Of a stretch of DNA of 33,827 nt, positions 7,991-15,671 are shown one piece after another. Both the position numbers and the translations under genes were made by a program. This DNA is from Clostridiales bacterium (GTDB lineage: Bacteria; Bacillota; Clostridia; Oscillospirales; CAG-272), in the NCBI GenBank assembly GCA_016281895.1, contig JAEEJM010000123.1:1-33827 (forward strand), read 5' to 3'. The notes under the pieces were generated by a model that had not been told where the DNA came from, searched no databases, and was given only the letters and a program-made list of their open reading frames with translations. Each line of letters opens with the position of its first letter. Positions within the stretch are counted from its first letter, which is position 1.

Positions 7991-9055
7991 ATGGGGCTTT
8001 TTTTCCGCAAGAAAAAACAGGATAACGTGGACGACTACCTGGATTCCTTCGAGGTCCAGGAGCCCAACGCCGACAACAGCCCGTTCCTTTATTCGCTCGA
8101 GCACGCGACCGCCGAGGACTTCACCCCGGTGCGCAGGGTGCCCAGGGACAAGAAGGGACCGCTTGGGGGAAAGGGCGGCAAGAAGGCCGCCGACGCCCTC
8201 AGCACGGTGTTTGCCGTACTGTGCTTCTGCGTCTTCGTCTACTGCATATATCAGATCGCGCTGATCCTGGCCAGCTACCGCCAGTCTGACGACCTGTACG
8301 ACGGCATCGCCCAGGACTACCTGAACGCCCTGTCGGGGAGCAGGTCGGGCCTCGTGCGCAACCTGAACGTGGACCCTCTGGCCTCGCCCATGAGATCCTA
8401 TTCCGAGATCGCCGAGAACGGCGCCGAGCCCTACAGGCCCGCCGCGGCCACGTACCAGCAGAGGACCGGAAGCCTCCGCTTCCAGCAGATCCTCGTCTTC
8501 CTCGAGAACCTCCGCTCACAGAACTCCGACACTTACGGCTACATATACATAGACGGCACCAAGATCAACTTCCCGGTGGTCCAGACGACCGACAACTCCT
8601 ACTACCTGCATTACAGCTTCGAGCGCCAGAACCTCAAGTCCGGGACGATCTTTGCCGACTACCGCAACTCCCGCACCATAGAGCGGAACCGCAACCTGGT
8701 GCTCTACGGCCACAACCTCTCCAACGGAGGCATGTTCCACCACGTCGTTGACATGCTCAAAGAGGAGAACTTCTACGGAAAGACCATACAGCTGACGACC
8801 TTCGACGGCATCTACACCTTCACGCCGTTCTCGATATACAGGACCGTCGACACCGGCGAGTACTACAGAGTCTACTTTGCCGGCGACGAGGACTTCCTCG
8901 ACTGGCTTGCCGAGGAGGAGGCCCGCTCGCTGTTCCACGTAGAGGGGCTCAGCTTCTCGAGCGATTCCGTCGTCCTTACCCTGTCCACCTGCATATCCGG
9001 CACGACTAACGGCAGATACGCCCTCCACGGCCTGCTTACGGAGGTCGAGTCATGA
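7991..9055 (+). CDS. srtB: Class B sortase
   Basis: A 354-residue membrane transpeptidase that would cleave a sorting motif in surface proteins and join them to the cell wall or to other proteins. Residues 1-69 are a charged cytoplasmic tail, unusually long for a sortase; one membrane helix spans about 70-95; the catalytic beta-barrel occupies about 165-350. The active-site residues are visible: His241 (VLYGHNLSNGGMF), Cys334 (LSTCISG) and Arg342 (NGRYALHG). The fold order and YGHN/LSTC motifs match class B rather than class A or C. It is first in a three-gene operon and its stop overlaps the next ATG (ATGA). No protein in the window carries a recognisable sorting signal, so its substrate is unknown. 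Confidence 0.92.
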   Translation: MGLFFRKKKQDNVDDYLDSFEVQEPNADNSPFLYSLEHATAEDFTPVRRVPRDKKGPLGGKGGKKAADALSTVFAVLCFCVFVYCIYQIALILASYRQSDDLYDGIAQDYLNALSGSRSGLVRNLNVDPLASPMRSYSEIAENGAEPYRPAAATYQQRTGSLRFQQILVFLENLRSQNSDTYGYIYIDGTKINFPVVQTTDNSYYLHYSFERQNLKSGTIFADYRNSRTIERNRNLVLYGHNLSNGGMFHHVVDMLKEENFYGKTIQLTTFDGIYTFTPFSIYRTVDTGEYYRVYFAGDEDFLDWLAEEEARSLFHVEGLSFSSDSVVLTLSTCISGTTNGRYALHGLLTEVES

Positions 9056-9771
9056 CAGACCTGTCCGTATGCATCCCAATGTACAACGAGGCGGCCGTCA
9101 TCGCCCGCAGCGCGCAGAGACTGTACGAGTACCTCGAGGAATACTACCGAGACAGGTACGAGCTCATTTTCTGCGACGACGGTAGCACCGACGGCAGCGC
9201 CGGCGCCGTCGAGGCCCTCGGGCTGCCGACGGTCAGGGTGACCGGTTACCCCGAGAACCGCGGGAAGGGCTTTGCCGTGAGGCGGGCGCTGTCCGAGTCG
9301 AAGGGCGGGTTTGCCGTGTTCACGGACGCCGACCTGGCCTACGGGACCGCGATCATCGGAGACTTCTTCGAGGCCCATCTGAAAGATCCCGGGGCCGGAA
9401 TGATAATAGGCTCGAGGCAGCTCTCGGAGGAGGGATACGCCTCCTATCCGCCCCTGCGCAAGCTGGCGTCAAGGGCGTACATAAAGGTGCTTAATATCGC
9501 CGGGGGAGTCAGGCTCAGCGACTCCCAGTGCGGCTGCAAGGGCTTCCGGGCCGATTTCATACGGGACGTCGTGCCGCGGTGCACGGTCGACAGGTTCGCC
9601 TTCGATTACGAGCTCATTCTCTGGGCCGACAAGCTCGGCTACCGGATCGTCGAGGTCCCGGCGGCCATGAAGTCTTACGGCCAGTCCAAGGTCAGGGTCT
9701 TCCGGGACTCGGCGGCCATGCTGCGCGACCTTGTAAAAATGAAAAAAAGGATCAGAAACTCGCATGACTGA
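9052..9771 (+). CDS. Family 2 glycosyltransferase, polyprenyl-phosphate sugar transferase type
   Basis: A 239-residue GT-A enzyme. Motifs in order are SVCIPMYNEA (5-14), CDDGSTDGS (41-49), the metal-binding TDADLAYG (91-98), IGSRQLS (119-125) and SQCGCKGFR (158-166). The arrangement matches the dolichyl/undecaprenyl-phosphate glucosyl- or mannosyltransferase group, which loads a sugar on a lipid carrier at the inner face of the membrane. There is no C-terminal membrane helix, so it is probably peripheral. It overlaps the sortase by four bases and the next gene by eight, so all three are likely co-translated. The sugar is unknown. A role in glycosylating a secreted or wall product handled by the cluster is inference. 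Confidence 0.9.
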   Translation: MTDLSVCIPMYNEAAVIARSAQRLYEYLEEYYRDRYELIFCDDGSTDGSAGAVEALGLPTVRVTGYPENRGKGFAVRRALSESKGGFAVFTDADLAYGTAIIGDFFEAHLKDPGAGMIIGSRQLSEEGYASYPPLRKLASRAYIKVLNIAGGVRLSDSQCGCKGFRADFIRDVVPRCTVDRFAFDYELILWADKLGYRIVEVPAAMKSYGQSKVRVFRDSAAMLRDLVKMKKRIRNSHD

Positions 9772-11281
9772 ACCCGGAACCCAGCGCGGGACGGCACGCC
9801 GCCTCACCGCGCCGGCGCTCATACTGGCGCTGATCATACTTATAACCGCGGTCCCCGCCTCGGCGTACGACCGGTCCTCCGGCGAACGGCCCGGAGATCC
9901 GGGCTATCTGGCGGACGGCGGCATATATACGATACGGAACGCCGGGACCGGAAAGTATCTGTTTGCCTACAACTACTCGCTGAAGCTCCCCGGCAAGCTC
10001 TGTCTGACGGCCCTGAAGAGCGGGGAGACCGCCCAGTACTTCAGGCTCAGGGCCAGCGGCGACTCGTGGCAGCTCGTCCCGCGGAGCGAGGACGAGAAGT
10101 ACGCCGTGAGCTATCCGTCGCTCACTCCCGAAGGCACCAGCCTGTCCAAGGTCCCCGCCGACGGAGGCGCCGGCCTCACCGGCTTCGACATAACCTTCCT
10201 GCCCGGCGGAGTCTGCACCATAGCTCCGAGCTCGGGCGACAACATAAGGGCGGTGCTGGCCGCCTCCTACGCCAGGGACTCCGAGAAGAACGACATGGCC
10301 GTCCTCGAGGACTACGTCTCCGGCCGGCAGACCCAGCTGTGGGTGCTCGAGAAGATCGGCACCGAAAAGCTCACGGCCGCCTTCAGCAACACCAGGGTCA
10401 AGCTGTACTCGACCGGCACCTTCTACGCCCGAAAGTATCCCGACAGCGCGGACACCTCGGACATCGTGTGGACCTCCTCCGATGAGGACGTCCTCCTCAT
10501 CGGCCCGGGAGGGAACTACTGCGCGCTGTCCGCCGGGACCTCCGACGTCACCGCGTCGGCCGACGGCTGCAGCGTGACCATATCGGTCGAGGTCGTCGAC
10601 GCCGACTGCTTCACCTGGTACAGCCAGAACAGCATCACCGCCAGCAACTGGGACGGGACGAACCTCGAGGGACTTAGGTTCTACGCGGACGGAAGGACCA
10701 GGGTGTTCGCCCTCGAGTACGAGGACAATCCTTCCACGTGCTGGCTTACGACGGGCTGCACCATATGCTCCTGCGCCATGGTCCTCCACAACCTCGGCGC
10801 CACCCTCACGACCGGCTACGATCTGCGCTCAGGCCAGACGAACGGCCTTCCCGCCGACCCTTACACGGTCGCCCTGGCAAACTCCGGCAACTACGGCGTG
10901 AGCTCGGTCAGCGAGCGCATGACGGGCAACCCCGTCTACGTGAGGTGGTCCTACATCGCCAGCCGCTTCACGGTGGACGGCGAGGAGATCGGCTATAAGA
11001 AGTACTACTCCCCGACGAAGAAGTTCATAAAGTCGCTGCTCGAGGAGCACCCCGCCGGCGTAATAATCGGTTTCCAGCAGGGCTCGTCGACCCATTACAT
11101 GGTCGCGGCCGGAGTCACCGATCCGGACGAGCAGGTGAGCTCAAAGATCTCATTCATCGTCTACGATCCGTCGGCCTACTACGCCTCGAGGGGCGACGGC
11201 ATTCCGCTCTCCCAGACCTACACGAGGGGCGGTTACATCTTCGCGGTGTACGTCTTCGACGTTGTAAGCAACCTCGGCTGA
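9764..11281 (+). CDS. Secreted RICIN-like / Ig-like protein with C39-like cysteine peptidase domain
   Basis: A 505-residue exported protein. A signal peptide (about 12-34) ends at VPASAYD. Residues about 52-197 resemble a ricin-type beta-trefoil (GIYTIRNAGTGKYL, QYFRLRASGDSWQLVP, TQLWVLEK), a common sugar-binding fold. About 205-278 read as a bacterial Ig-like domain (DIVWTSSDEDVL, LSAGTSDVTAS). The C-terminal part (about 315-500) is papain-like, similar to Peptidase_C39-like proteins: candidate Cys332 in TTGCTICSCAMVLHNLG, His444 in THYMVAAGV and Asp468 in VYDPSA. I see no LPXTG- or NPQTN-type signal, hydrophobic tail or dockerin. The translational link to a sortase and glycosyltransferase suggests a surface role. 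The peptidase assignment rests on motif resemblance; an inactive or different papain-like enzyme is possible. Confidence 0.72.
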   Translation: MTEPGTQRGTARRLTAPALILALIILITAVPASAYDRSSGERPGDPGYLADGGIYTIRNAGTGKYLFAYNYSLKLPGKLCLTALKSGETAQYFRLRASGDSWQLVPRSEDEKYAVSYPSLTPEGTSLSKVPADGGAGLTGFDITFLPGGVCTIAPSSGDNIRAVLAASYARDSEKNDMAVLEDYVSGRQTQLWVLEKIGTEKLTAAFSNTRVKLYSTGTFYARKYPDSADTSDIVWTSSDEDVLLIGPGGNYCALSAGTSDVTASADGCSVTISVEVVDADCFTWYSQNSITASNWDGTNLEGLRFYADGRTRVFALEYEDNPSTCWLTTGCTICSCAMVLHNLGATLTTGYDLRSGQTNGLPADPYTVALANSGNYGVSSVSERMTGNPVYVRWSYIASRFTVDGEEIGYKKYYSPTKKFIKSLLEEHPAGVIIGFQQGSSTHYMVAAGVTDPDEQVSSKISFIVYDPSAYYASRGDGIPLSQTYTRGGYIFAVYVFDVVSNLG

Positions 11282-11296
11282 GCTGATCGCAAAACG

Positions 11297-11326
11297 ACAG
11301 CGCCCCGGACCGGTCCGGGGCGCTGT
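11297..11326. terminator. Perfect 30-base palindrome, terminator of the sortase operon
   Basis: ACAGCGCCCCGGACC is followed directly by its exact reverse complement (11312-11326), 15 bases after the stop of the secreted protein gene. It is symmetrical and lies between convergent genes, so it could act both ways. The T tract after it is weak. Confidence 0.7.
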
Positions 11327-11346
11327 TCCGTGTGAGTAAAACTGTC

Positions 11347-11371
11347 GGCGCGGCATCTGCGATGCCGCGCC
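11347..11371. terminator. Hairpin between convergent genes, likely mscL terminator
   Basis: GGCGCGGCATC and GATGCCGCGCC (11 pairs, three-base loop) lie 14 bases past the mscL stop. On the minus strand the stem is followed by GACAGTTTTAC, a modest T tract; on the plus strand by GCGTTTTGC. Confidence 0.65.
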
Positions 11372-11385
11372 GCGTTTTGCACGGG

Positions 11386-11913
11386 TCAGTTCTTCTTCAG
11401 CGAGTCGCGTATCTCGAGGATGGCGGCGCGGACGGCGGCGTCCTCGGCCTCCCTCGCGGCGGCTGCCTTCTCGGCGGCTTCCTTTTCGACCGCGGCCTGT
11501 TCGGCGGCGGCTGCCTCGGCGGCTGCCTTTTCGGCGTTCTCCTTGGCGTGCATCTTCTCGTTGGTCCTGCTGATGATCCTTATGACCGCGAAGATGCAGA
11601 GGGCGACGATGATGAAGTCAAGTATGGTCTGGATCCACGTGCCCCAGAGGATGGCCACTTCGTCGACGGCGGCGACACCGGCAGCCTCGTCGGCGGGAAC
11701 AGCCTCCTTAAGGACCGTTTTGACGCTGTCGAGGTCGACCCCGCCGGTGAGCAGGGAGACGCACGGGTTGATAACGTAATTGACGAGACCGGTGACGATT
11801 TTTCCGAAGGCTCCGCCGATGACGACGCCGACGGCCATATCCACGACGTTGCCGCGGGAGATGAATTTTTTGAAGTCGGACCAGAATCCGCCTTCCTTCT
11901 TCTTCTTTGCCAT
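11386..11913 (-). CDS. mscL: MscL large-conductance mechanosensitive channel
   Basis: A 175-residue pentameric channel that opens under membrane tension to release solutes during osmotic downshock. The N-terminal helix and first membrane segment are typical (FKKFISRGNVVDMAVGVVIG, about 14-47), including the pore-lining Gly/Ala pattern; the second segment is about 95-115 (ILDFIIVALCIFAVIRII). It is longer than the usual 130-150 residues because the cytoplasmic tail (about 118-165) is expanded into an Ala/Glu/Lys-rich helix, probably a longer coiled-coil bundle. It has its own strong promoter and is a single-gene unit. Confidence 0.97.
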   Translation of the reverse strand: MAKKKKEGGFWSDFKKFISRGNVVDMAVGVVIGGAFGKIVTGLVNYVINPCVSLLTGGVDLDSVKTVLKEAVPADEAAGVAAVDEVAILWGTWIQTILDFIIVALCIFAVIRIISRTNEKMHAKENAEKAAAEAAAAEQAAVEKEAAEKAAAAREAEDAAVRAAILEIRDSLKKN

Positions 11914-11950
11914 GCCGAAAGCTTCCTTTCATATTTTTGGTTCCGTGACT

Positions 11951-11979
11951 ATTATAAGACAAATCCGGAGTAAAGTCAA
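11951..11979 (-). promoter_or_regulatory. mscL promoter
   Basis: On the minus strand TTGACT (11979-11974) and TATAAT (11956-11951) are separated by 17 bases. AAAGGAAG then precedes the mscL ATG. Confidence 0.88.
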
Positions 11980-12043
11980 CACGTGATGCGTTTTTTGAGC
12001 GGCAAAAAAGATGCGGAAAGCATGCCGGAGCAGGCGCGGCAGA

Positions 12044-12937
12044 TCAGTCCGGAGGAGTCAGGGTCCGGCCGTCGGATACGAACAGAAGGTCGCCGTCGAC
12101 GTCCGTCCGGAAGACACTGCTGCCCGCCGCTTCGAGCCTTGCCGTGACGGTCGCGTGCGGGTGCCCGAAGCTGTTGTTCTTACCGCAGCTGATCACCGCG
12201 TAAGCGGGGGAGAGCAGTTCGACGAACTCGCGGCCGGTCGACGAGGCCGAGCCGTGGTGGGCCACCTTCAGAAGGTCGCACTTCAGATCCGACGTCTCCC
12301 AGTACCGGATCATAAGGTGCTCCGAGGTGAGGCCGGCGTCCGCCGCGAGCACCGCCGTGACCGCGCCGTGCCTTATCCTCAGAACGAGCGACTCCTCGTT
12401 CGCGTCGTATTCTCCGAGGCTGAGGGGCGCCAGGACCGTGACCTCCAGCCCGCCGATGATGATGACGTCCCCTCCGCTCACCCCGGTAATATCGGTTCCG
12501 CGCGCCGCCGCGGCGGCCGACAGCAGCCTCATGGACGGATTGTCGTCGCGCCTTCCGGGCATGTAAACGGCCCCGGCCCCGTACCTGGTCAGCACCATGT
12601 CGGCGCCTCCGATGTGATCCTCGTCCGAGTGGGTGAAGAAACAGGCGGTGAGCCCGCCGCCCGCCAGCGGGTCGAGGCAGCTCCTTACCGTGTCCTCGGA
12701 GCGGTCGGGGCCGGCGTCGACGAGGATGGAGCATCCGCCCTCGGTGATCAGCGCGCAGTCCCCCTGTCCGACGTAAAAGAAACGGAACTCGGCGCAGCCC
12801 GGCGACGGTCCCGGCCGGACTGCCGGACCCGCTACTGCCGCATAGTGGCCCGCGGCAAGGCCAAGGGCCAGCACTCCGAGTATCGCCCTGAGCGCGCCCG
12901 GGGGCACGCCCTTTTTCTTTTTGTTCTTTTTTTTCAA
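12044..12937 (-). CDS. Stand-alone ComEC-type metallo-beta-lactamase-fold protein
   Basis: A 297-residue protein of the same kind as the C-terminal domain of ComEC. After a Lys-rich start and one hydrophobic segment (about 14-40; membrane anchor or signal peptide) comes FRFFYVGQGDCALI (51-64), the ComEC-like opening. Metal motifs are complete: THSDEDHIGG (102-111), Asp200 in LAADAG, VAHHGS (225-230) and FGHPH. It is probably an extracytoplasmic phosphodiesterase or nuclease. The TTG start at 12937 has GGAGG seven bases upstream. It is divergent from comEC with only 112 bases between starts. Its intact site contrasts with the damaged one in ComEC, so it may replace that function (inference). 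Confidence 0.86.
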   Translation of the reverse strand: MKKKNKKKKGVPPGALRAILGVLALGLAAGHYAAVAGPAVRPGPSPGCAEFRFFYVGQGDCALITEGGCSILVDAGPDRSEDTVRSCLDPLAGGGLTACFFTHSDEDHIGGADMVLTRYGAGAVYMPGRRDDNPSMRLLSAAAAARGTDITGVSGGDVIIIGGLEVTVLAPLSLGEYDANEESLVLRIRHGAVTAVLAADAGLTSEHLMIRYWETSDLKCDLLKVAHHGSASSTGREFVELLSPAYAVISCGKNNSFGHPHATVTARLEAAGSSVFRTDVDGDLLFVSDGRTLTPPD

Positions 12938-12958
12938 TACCAGGCCTCCATCGCGGCA

Positions 12959-12987
12959 ATTATAGCACGCAGTTAATAAATTTGCAA
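12959..12987 (-). promoter_or_regulatory. Promoter of the stand-alone MBL gene
   Basis: On the minus strand TTGCAA (12987-12982) and TATAAT (12964-12959) are 17 bases apart. It lies nine bases from the comEC -35, so the two divergent promoters are nearly back to back and may share a regulator. Confidence 0.8.
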
Positions 12988-12995
12988 TAAACCGC

Positions 12996-13023
12996 TTGCA
13001 AAAAGTTAAAAATATGTTAAAAT
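12996..13023 (+). promoter_or_regulatory. comEC promoter
   Basis: TTGCAA (12996-13001) and TAAAAT (13018-13023) are 16 bases apart, with a start expected near 13030. This places the TTG at 12996 and the ATG at 13014 upstream of the transcript and supports TTG 13050 as the comEC start. Confidence 0.65.
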
Positions 13024-13049
13024 ATAGTCAAAAACTGCCGGAGGTCCGC

Positions 13050-15482
13050 TTGGAGATACTGAAGGGGAGGCCGGCGGCCGTCTGCGCCGCCGTATGCGTT
13101 ATGCTGGCCGTCGCGGCCCGCTATTTCGGAGGAGCCGCCGCCATGGCCGCGGCGGCGGCAACGCTGGTCATCGGCGCCGCCGCGCTGCTCATATCGGGGA
13201 AAAGGAGGTCGGGCTACAGGCTGTTCTCGGTCCTGCTGGGGCTTGGCGTCTGCCTGTGCATGTGTCTGCGCTGCGGGCTTTATTACTCGCGCGCAGAGAA
13301 GACGGCCGCGGAGCTCTGCGGCGGGGGCAGGCGGGTCGAGGGGTACGTAACTGAGGAGGGGAGGGCCTATTCCTATCTCTCGGAGTACCGGGTCAGGCTG
13401 ACCGCCGTCGACGGCAGGCCCGTCTCGGCCGACGCCGTCCTCAGCTGCGCCTACGCGGCGGATATGTACGAGGGCTGCCGTTTTGCCGTCGGCGGCACGG
13501 TGATAACCCCCGCGGACGGCCTGGAGGCCGGGAGCTTCGGCAGCGGCGCAGACGTCCTGGTCAGCTCCGAGACCTACGACGATCTCGATATAACAGGCGG
13601 CGGCTCCTCGCCGTCCGTGACGGCCGGCAGGATCGGCAGGAGGCTCTCGACGGAACTCAGGCGCGCGCTCGGCGGTAAGGAGGGCGAGCTCGCGGCAAAG
13701 ATCCTGCTTGCCGACGGAGATCCCGGTCCGCTCGTCACCCGCGACTGCCGCCGCTCGGGAGTGTCGCACCTGCTTGCCGTCAGCGGCATGCATCTTGCGG
13801 TCATATCGGGGCTGCTGGAGAAGCTCCTTGCCGCGCTGGGGGCGGGGAAGAACCTCAGGATCTTTGCAGTGTCGTCGGCTGCCCTGTTTTATCTGTTCAT
13901 ACTCGGCTTTCCGCTCAGCGCCGTCCGTTCGGCGGCCATGCTGGCGCTTGCCTACGCCGGCTTCCTGTCGGGAGCCTCGCCCGACGGACTGTCGTCGCTG
14001 GCCGCGGCCGTATCCGGGATCCTGTTCGCAAGTCCCGCCTCGTGCGCTGACATAAGTTTCGTGCTGACCGTGTGCGCCACACTCGGCATGACGACTCTCG
14101 GGGGACTCATGTCGTCGCGTCTCAGGGTCCTGCGCTCCCGCAGGGACCTCACACTGCGGCTGTTCAGGGGCCGCGCCGGGGGCAGAAGGGCCGCGCGCCT
14201 TTTCGGCGTCCTGGACGCCGCCGTCGACAGGACCGCCGTTGCCGCCGCCTGCTGCGCGGCGGTGAACGTGTTCACTCTGCTCCCGGTCGCCCTCTCCTTC
14301 GGCGAGATCTCGCTAGCGTCCTTCCCGGCAAACGTTGTGCTGCCGCCCGTCGCCTTCGGGATCATGATCCTCTCGGTGCTCAGCCTCGTCTGCCTGCGTC
14401 TGCCTTTCCTCGGCGGCATGTTCGCCTATTACGCGAGGCTGCTGTGCACTGCCTTCATAAGGATGACCTCGCGCATATCCTCGCTCCGCGGCGTCGTGCT
14501 GTCGCTGAGATACCCGTTCGTCCCGTACATCCTTGTCCCCGTCACGGTCTGCACCGCCGCCATGCTCATTCTCCGGCTGAGGAGGAAATGGCTCATTGTT
14601 TTTCCCGCGGCGGCGGGGGCAGCCGTCTTCGCGGCGTGCCTGTTCATCACAGCCTCGCTCGTTCCGGGGACCACGGTCGTGATAAGGGGCGGCGACGGCT
14701 CCCCCGGCGGCAGCGAGACCGCGGCCGTCTTCCGCGGCAGAAGCGCCGCGGTCATAGACATGTCGTCGGGCTCGTCTTCAGCCCTCAGGGAGGCGCTCGG
14801 CGACGCCCGCTCCGGAGGCGCCACCGAGATCGGCGCGCTCATCCTTACGCACTACCATTCGAGGCACGCGCCGGCGGTGAGCTACTTCACCGCGGCCAAC
14901 ATGGTCAGGAGCGTCTGGGCGCCCGAGCCCGCGACGGCAGAGGACATCGCCTGTCTCCTGAAACTTGCGGAGGTCTGCCGGTCGAACGGCGTCCCGCTTA
15001 CGGTCTACGATCCGTGGCGAGAGCTCACCGTCCTCGGCGACGCCGTCCTCAGATTCTCCGGACCGTGCGGGATCTCGCGCTCGTCGCACCCCTGCGTCTG
15101 CTTTTCCCTCTGCCGCGGCTGCAGGTCGCTGCTCTATTGCGGCTGCTCGGCGTGGGAGTCGCCCGAGGTACGGCGGATGTTTCTGGAAGGGGAGAGGTAC
15201 GACATTGCCGTCCTCGGAGTGCACGGGCCGGTGCCCAGGACGGCCCCGCTGTCCCCGGTCTTCGGGGATGAGCTCACGGTCTACCGCAGCCCCGAACTGC
15301 CGGCCTATGCGGTGCCGTACGACCCGGAGGCGCTGTCCGTGATGAAGCGCGGGACCGCGGCGGTCAACGCCGGCGCACTGAAACTCACGCTCGGAGACGC
15401 CGCCTCAGCGGCGAATCAGAGGTCCGTTTTTTCGGAAAAATCTATTGACAAAAACGGTATTTGTGCTATAATGAGTCCGTAA
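13050..15482 (+). CDS. comEC: ComEC/Rec2 DNA-uptake channel with degenerate C-terminal MBL domain
   Basis: ComEC forms the membrane pore that carries single-stranded DNA into the cell during transformation. From TTG 13050 (GGAGG five bases upstream) the protein has 810 residues. It has N-terminal membrane helices, an OB-fold-like extracellular region (about 70-190), the competence domain (HLLAVSGMHLAVISG, FPLSAVRSAAMLALAYAG, ISFVLTVCATLGM) and further helices. The C-terminal third keeps the metallo-beta-lactamase outline but has lost ligands: the usual HxDxDH reads HYHSRH, and the second histidine pair is reduced to GVHGP. Nuclease activity is therefore doubtful. The last 13 codons overlap the promoter of the next operon. 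Family assignment is firm; functional competence is not shown. Confidence 0.92.
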   Translation: MEILKGRPAAVCAAVCVMLAVAARYFGGAAAMAAAAATLVIGAAALLISGKRRSGYRLFSVLLGLGVCLCMCLRCGLYYSRAEKTAAELCGGGRRVEGYVTEEGRAYSYLSEYRVRLTAVDGRPVSADAVLSCAYAADMYEGCRFAVGGTVITPADGLEAGSFGSGADVLVSSETYDDLDITGGGSSPSVTAGRIGRRLSTELRRALGGKEGELAAKILLADGDPGPLVTRDCRRSGVSHLLAVSGMHLAVISGLLEKLLAALGAGKNLRIFAVSSAALFYLFILGFPLSAVRSAAMLALAYAGFLSGASPDGLSSLAAAVSGILFASPASCADISFVLTVCATLGMTTLGGLMSSRLRVLRSRRDLTLRLFRGRAGGRRAARLFGVLDAAVDRTAVAAACCAAVNVFTLLPVALSFGEISLASFPANVVLPPVAFGIMILSVLSLVCLRLPFLGGMFAYYARLLCTAFIRMTSRISSLRGVVLSLRYPFVPYILVPVTVCTAAMLILRLRRKWLIVFPAAAGAAVFAACLFITASLVPGTTVVIRGGDGSPGGSETAAVFRGRSAAVIDMSSGSSSALREALGDARSGGATEIGALILTHYHSRHAPAVSYFTAANMVRSVWAPEPATAEDIACLLKLAEVCRSNGVPLTVYDPWRELTVLGDAVLRFSGPCGISRSSHPCVCFSLCRGCRSLLYCGCSAWESPEVRRMFLEGERYDIAVLGVHGPVPRTAPLSPVFGDELTVYRSPELPAYAVPYDPEALSVMKRGTAAVNAGALKLTLGDAASAANQRSVFSEKSIDKNGICAIMSP
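15445..15472 (+). promoter_or_regulatory. Promoter of the nucleoside transporter operon
   Basis: A consensus TTGACA (15445-15450) and TATAAT (15467-15472), 16 bases apart, lie inside the 3' end of comEC. Transcription would begin near 15479, just upstream of the riboswitch. Confidence 0.9.
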
Positions 15483-15495
15483 TACGAATACGCAT

Positions 15496-15564
15496 ACTTA
15501 TATAATTTCTGAGATATGGTCAGAGAGTCTCTACCGGGCTTCCGTAAACAGTCCGACTATAAGT
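15496..15564 (+). ncRNA. Purine (guanine-class) riboswitch aptamer
   Basis: The three-way junction is complete. P1 is ACTTAT (15496-15501) with ATAAGT (15559-15564). P2 is TCTGA/TCAGA with the invariant loop GATATGG (15513-15519). The junction GTCTCTACC (15527-15535) keeps both ligand-contacting U residues. P3 is GGGCT/AGTCC, enclosing CCGTAAA. The specificity base, equivalent to C74 of the xpt aptamer, is C15557 (CCGACTAT), which selects guanine or hypoxanthine; adenine aptamers have U here. It sits between promoter and terminator, so purine binding should reduce transcription of the transporter. Confidence 0.95.
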
Positions 15565-15602
15565 TGGTTCTTGCTTCGTTTGACGACGGGGCGGTCTTGT
15601 TT

Positions 15603-15635
15603 CGGGACCCGGGATCATCCGGGCCCGTTTCTTTT
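15603..15635 (+). terminator. Riboswitch expression-platform terminator
   Basis: CGGG-A-CCCGG (15603-15612) pairs with CCGGGCCCG (15619-15627) around a six-base loop, with one bulged A, followed by TTTCTTTT. It lies 39 bases after the aptamer and 37 before the first gene, so ligand-dependent termination is the likely mechanism. Confidence 0.85.
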
Positions 15636-15671
15636 GCTGTGAATTCAATCATATAAAAAGGAGTAAGAATT

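Noticed and set aside
11991-12009. TTTTTTG...CAAAAAA inverted repeat between mscL and the MBL gene
   Set aside because: A seven-pair AT-rich stem is too weak for a convincing terminator and may be chance.
12996-13049. Upstream TTG or ATG starts for comEC
   Set aside because: They overlap the promoter elements; TTG 13050 has GGAGG and gives a normal N-terminus.
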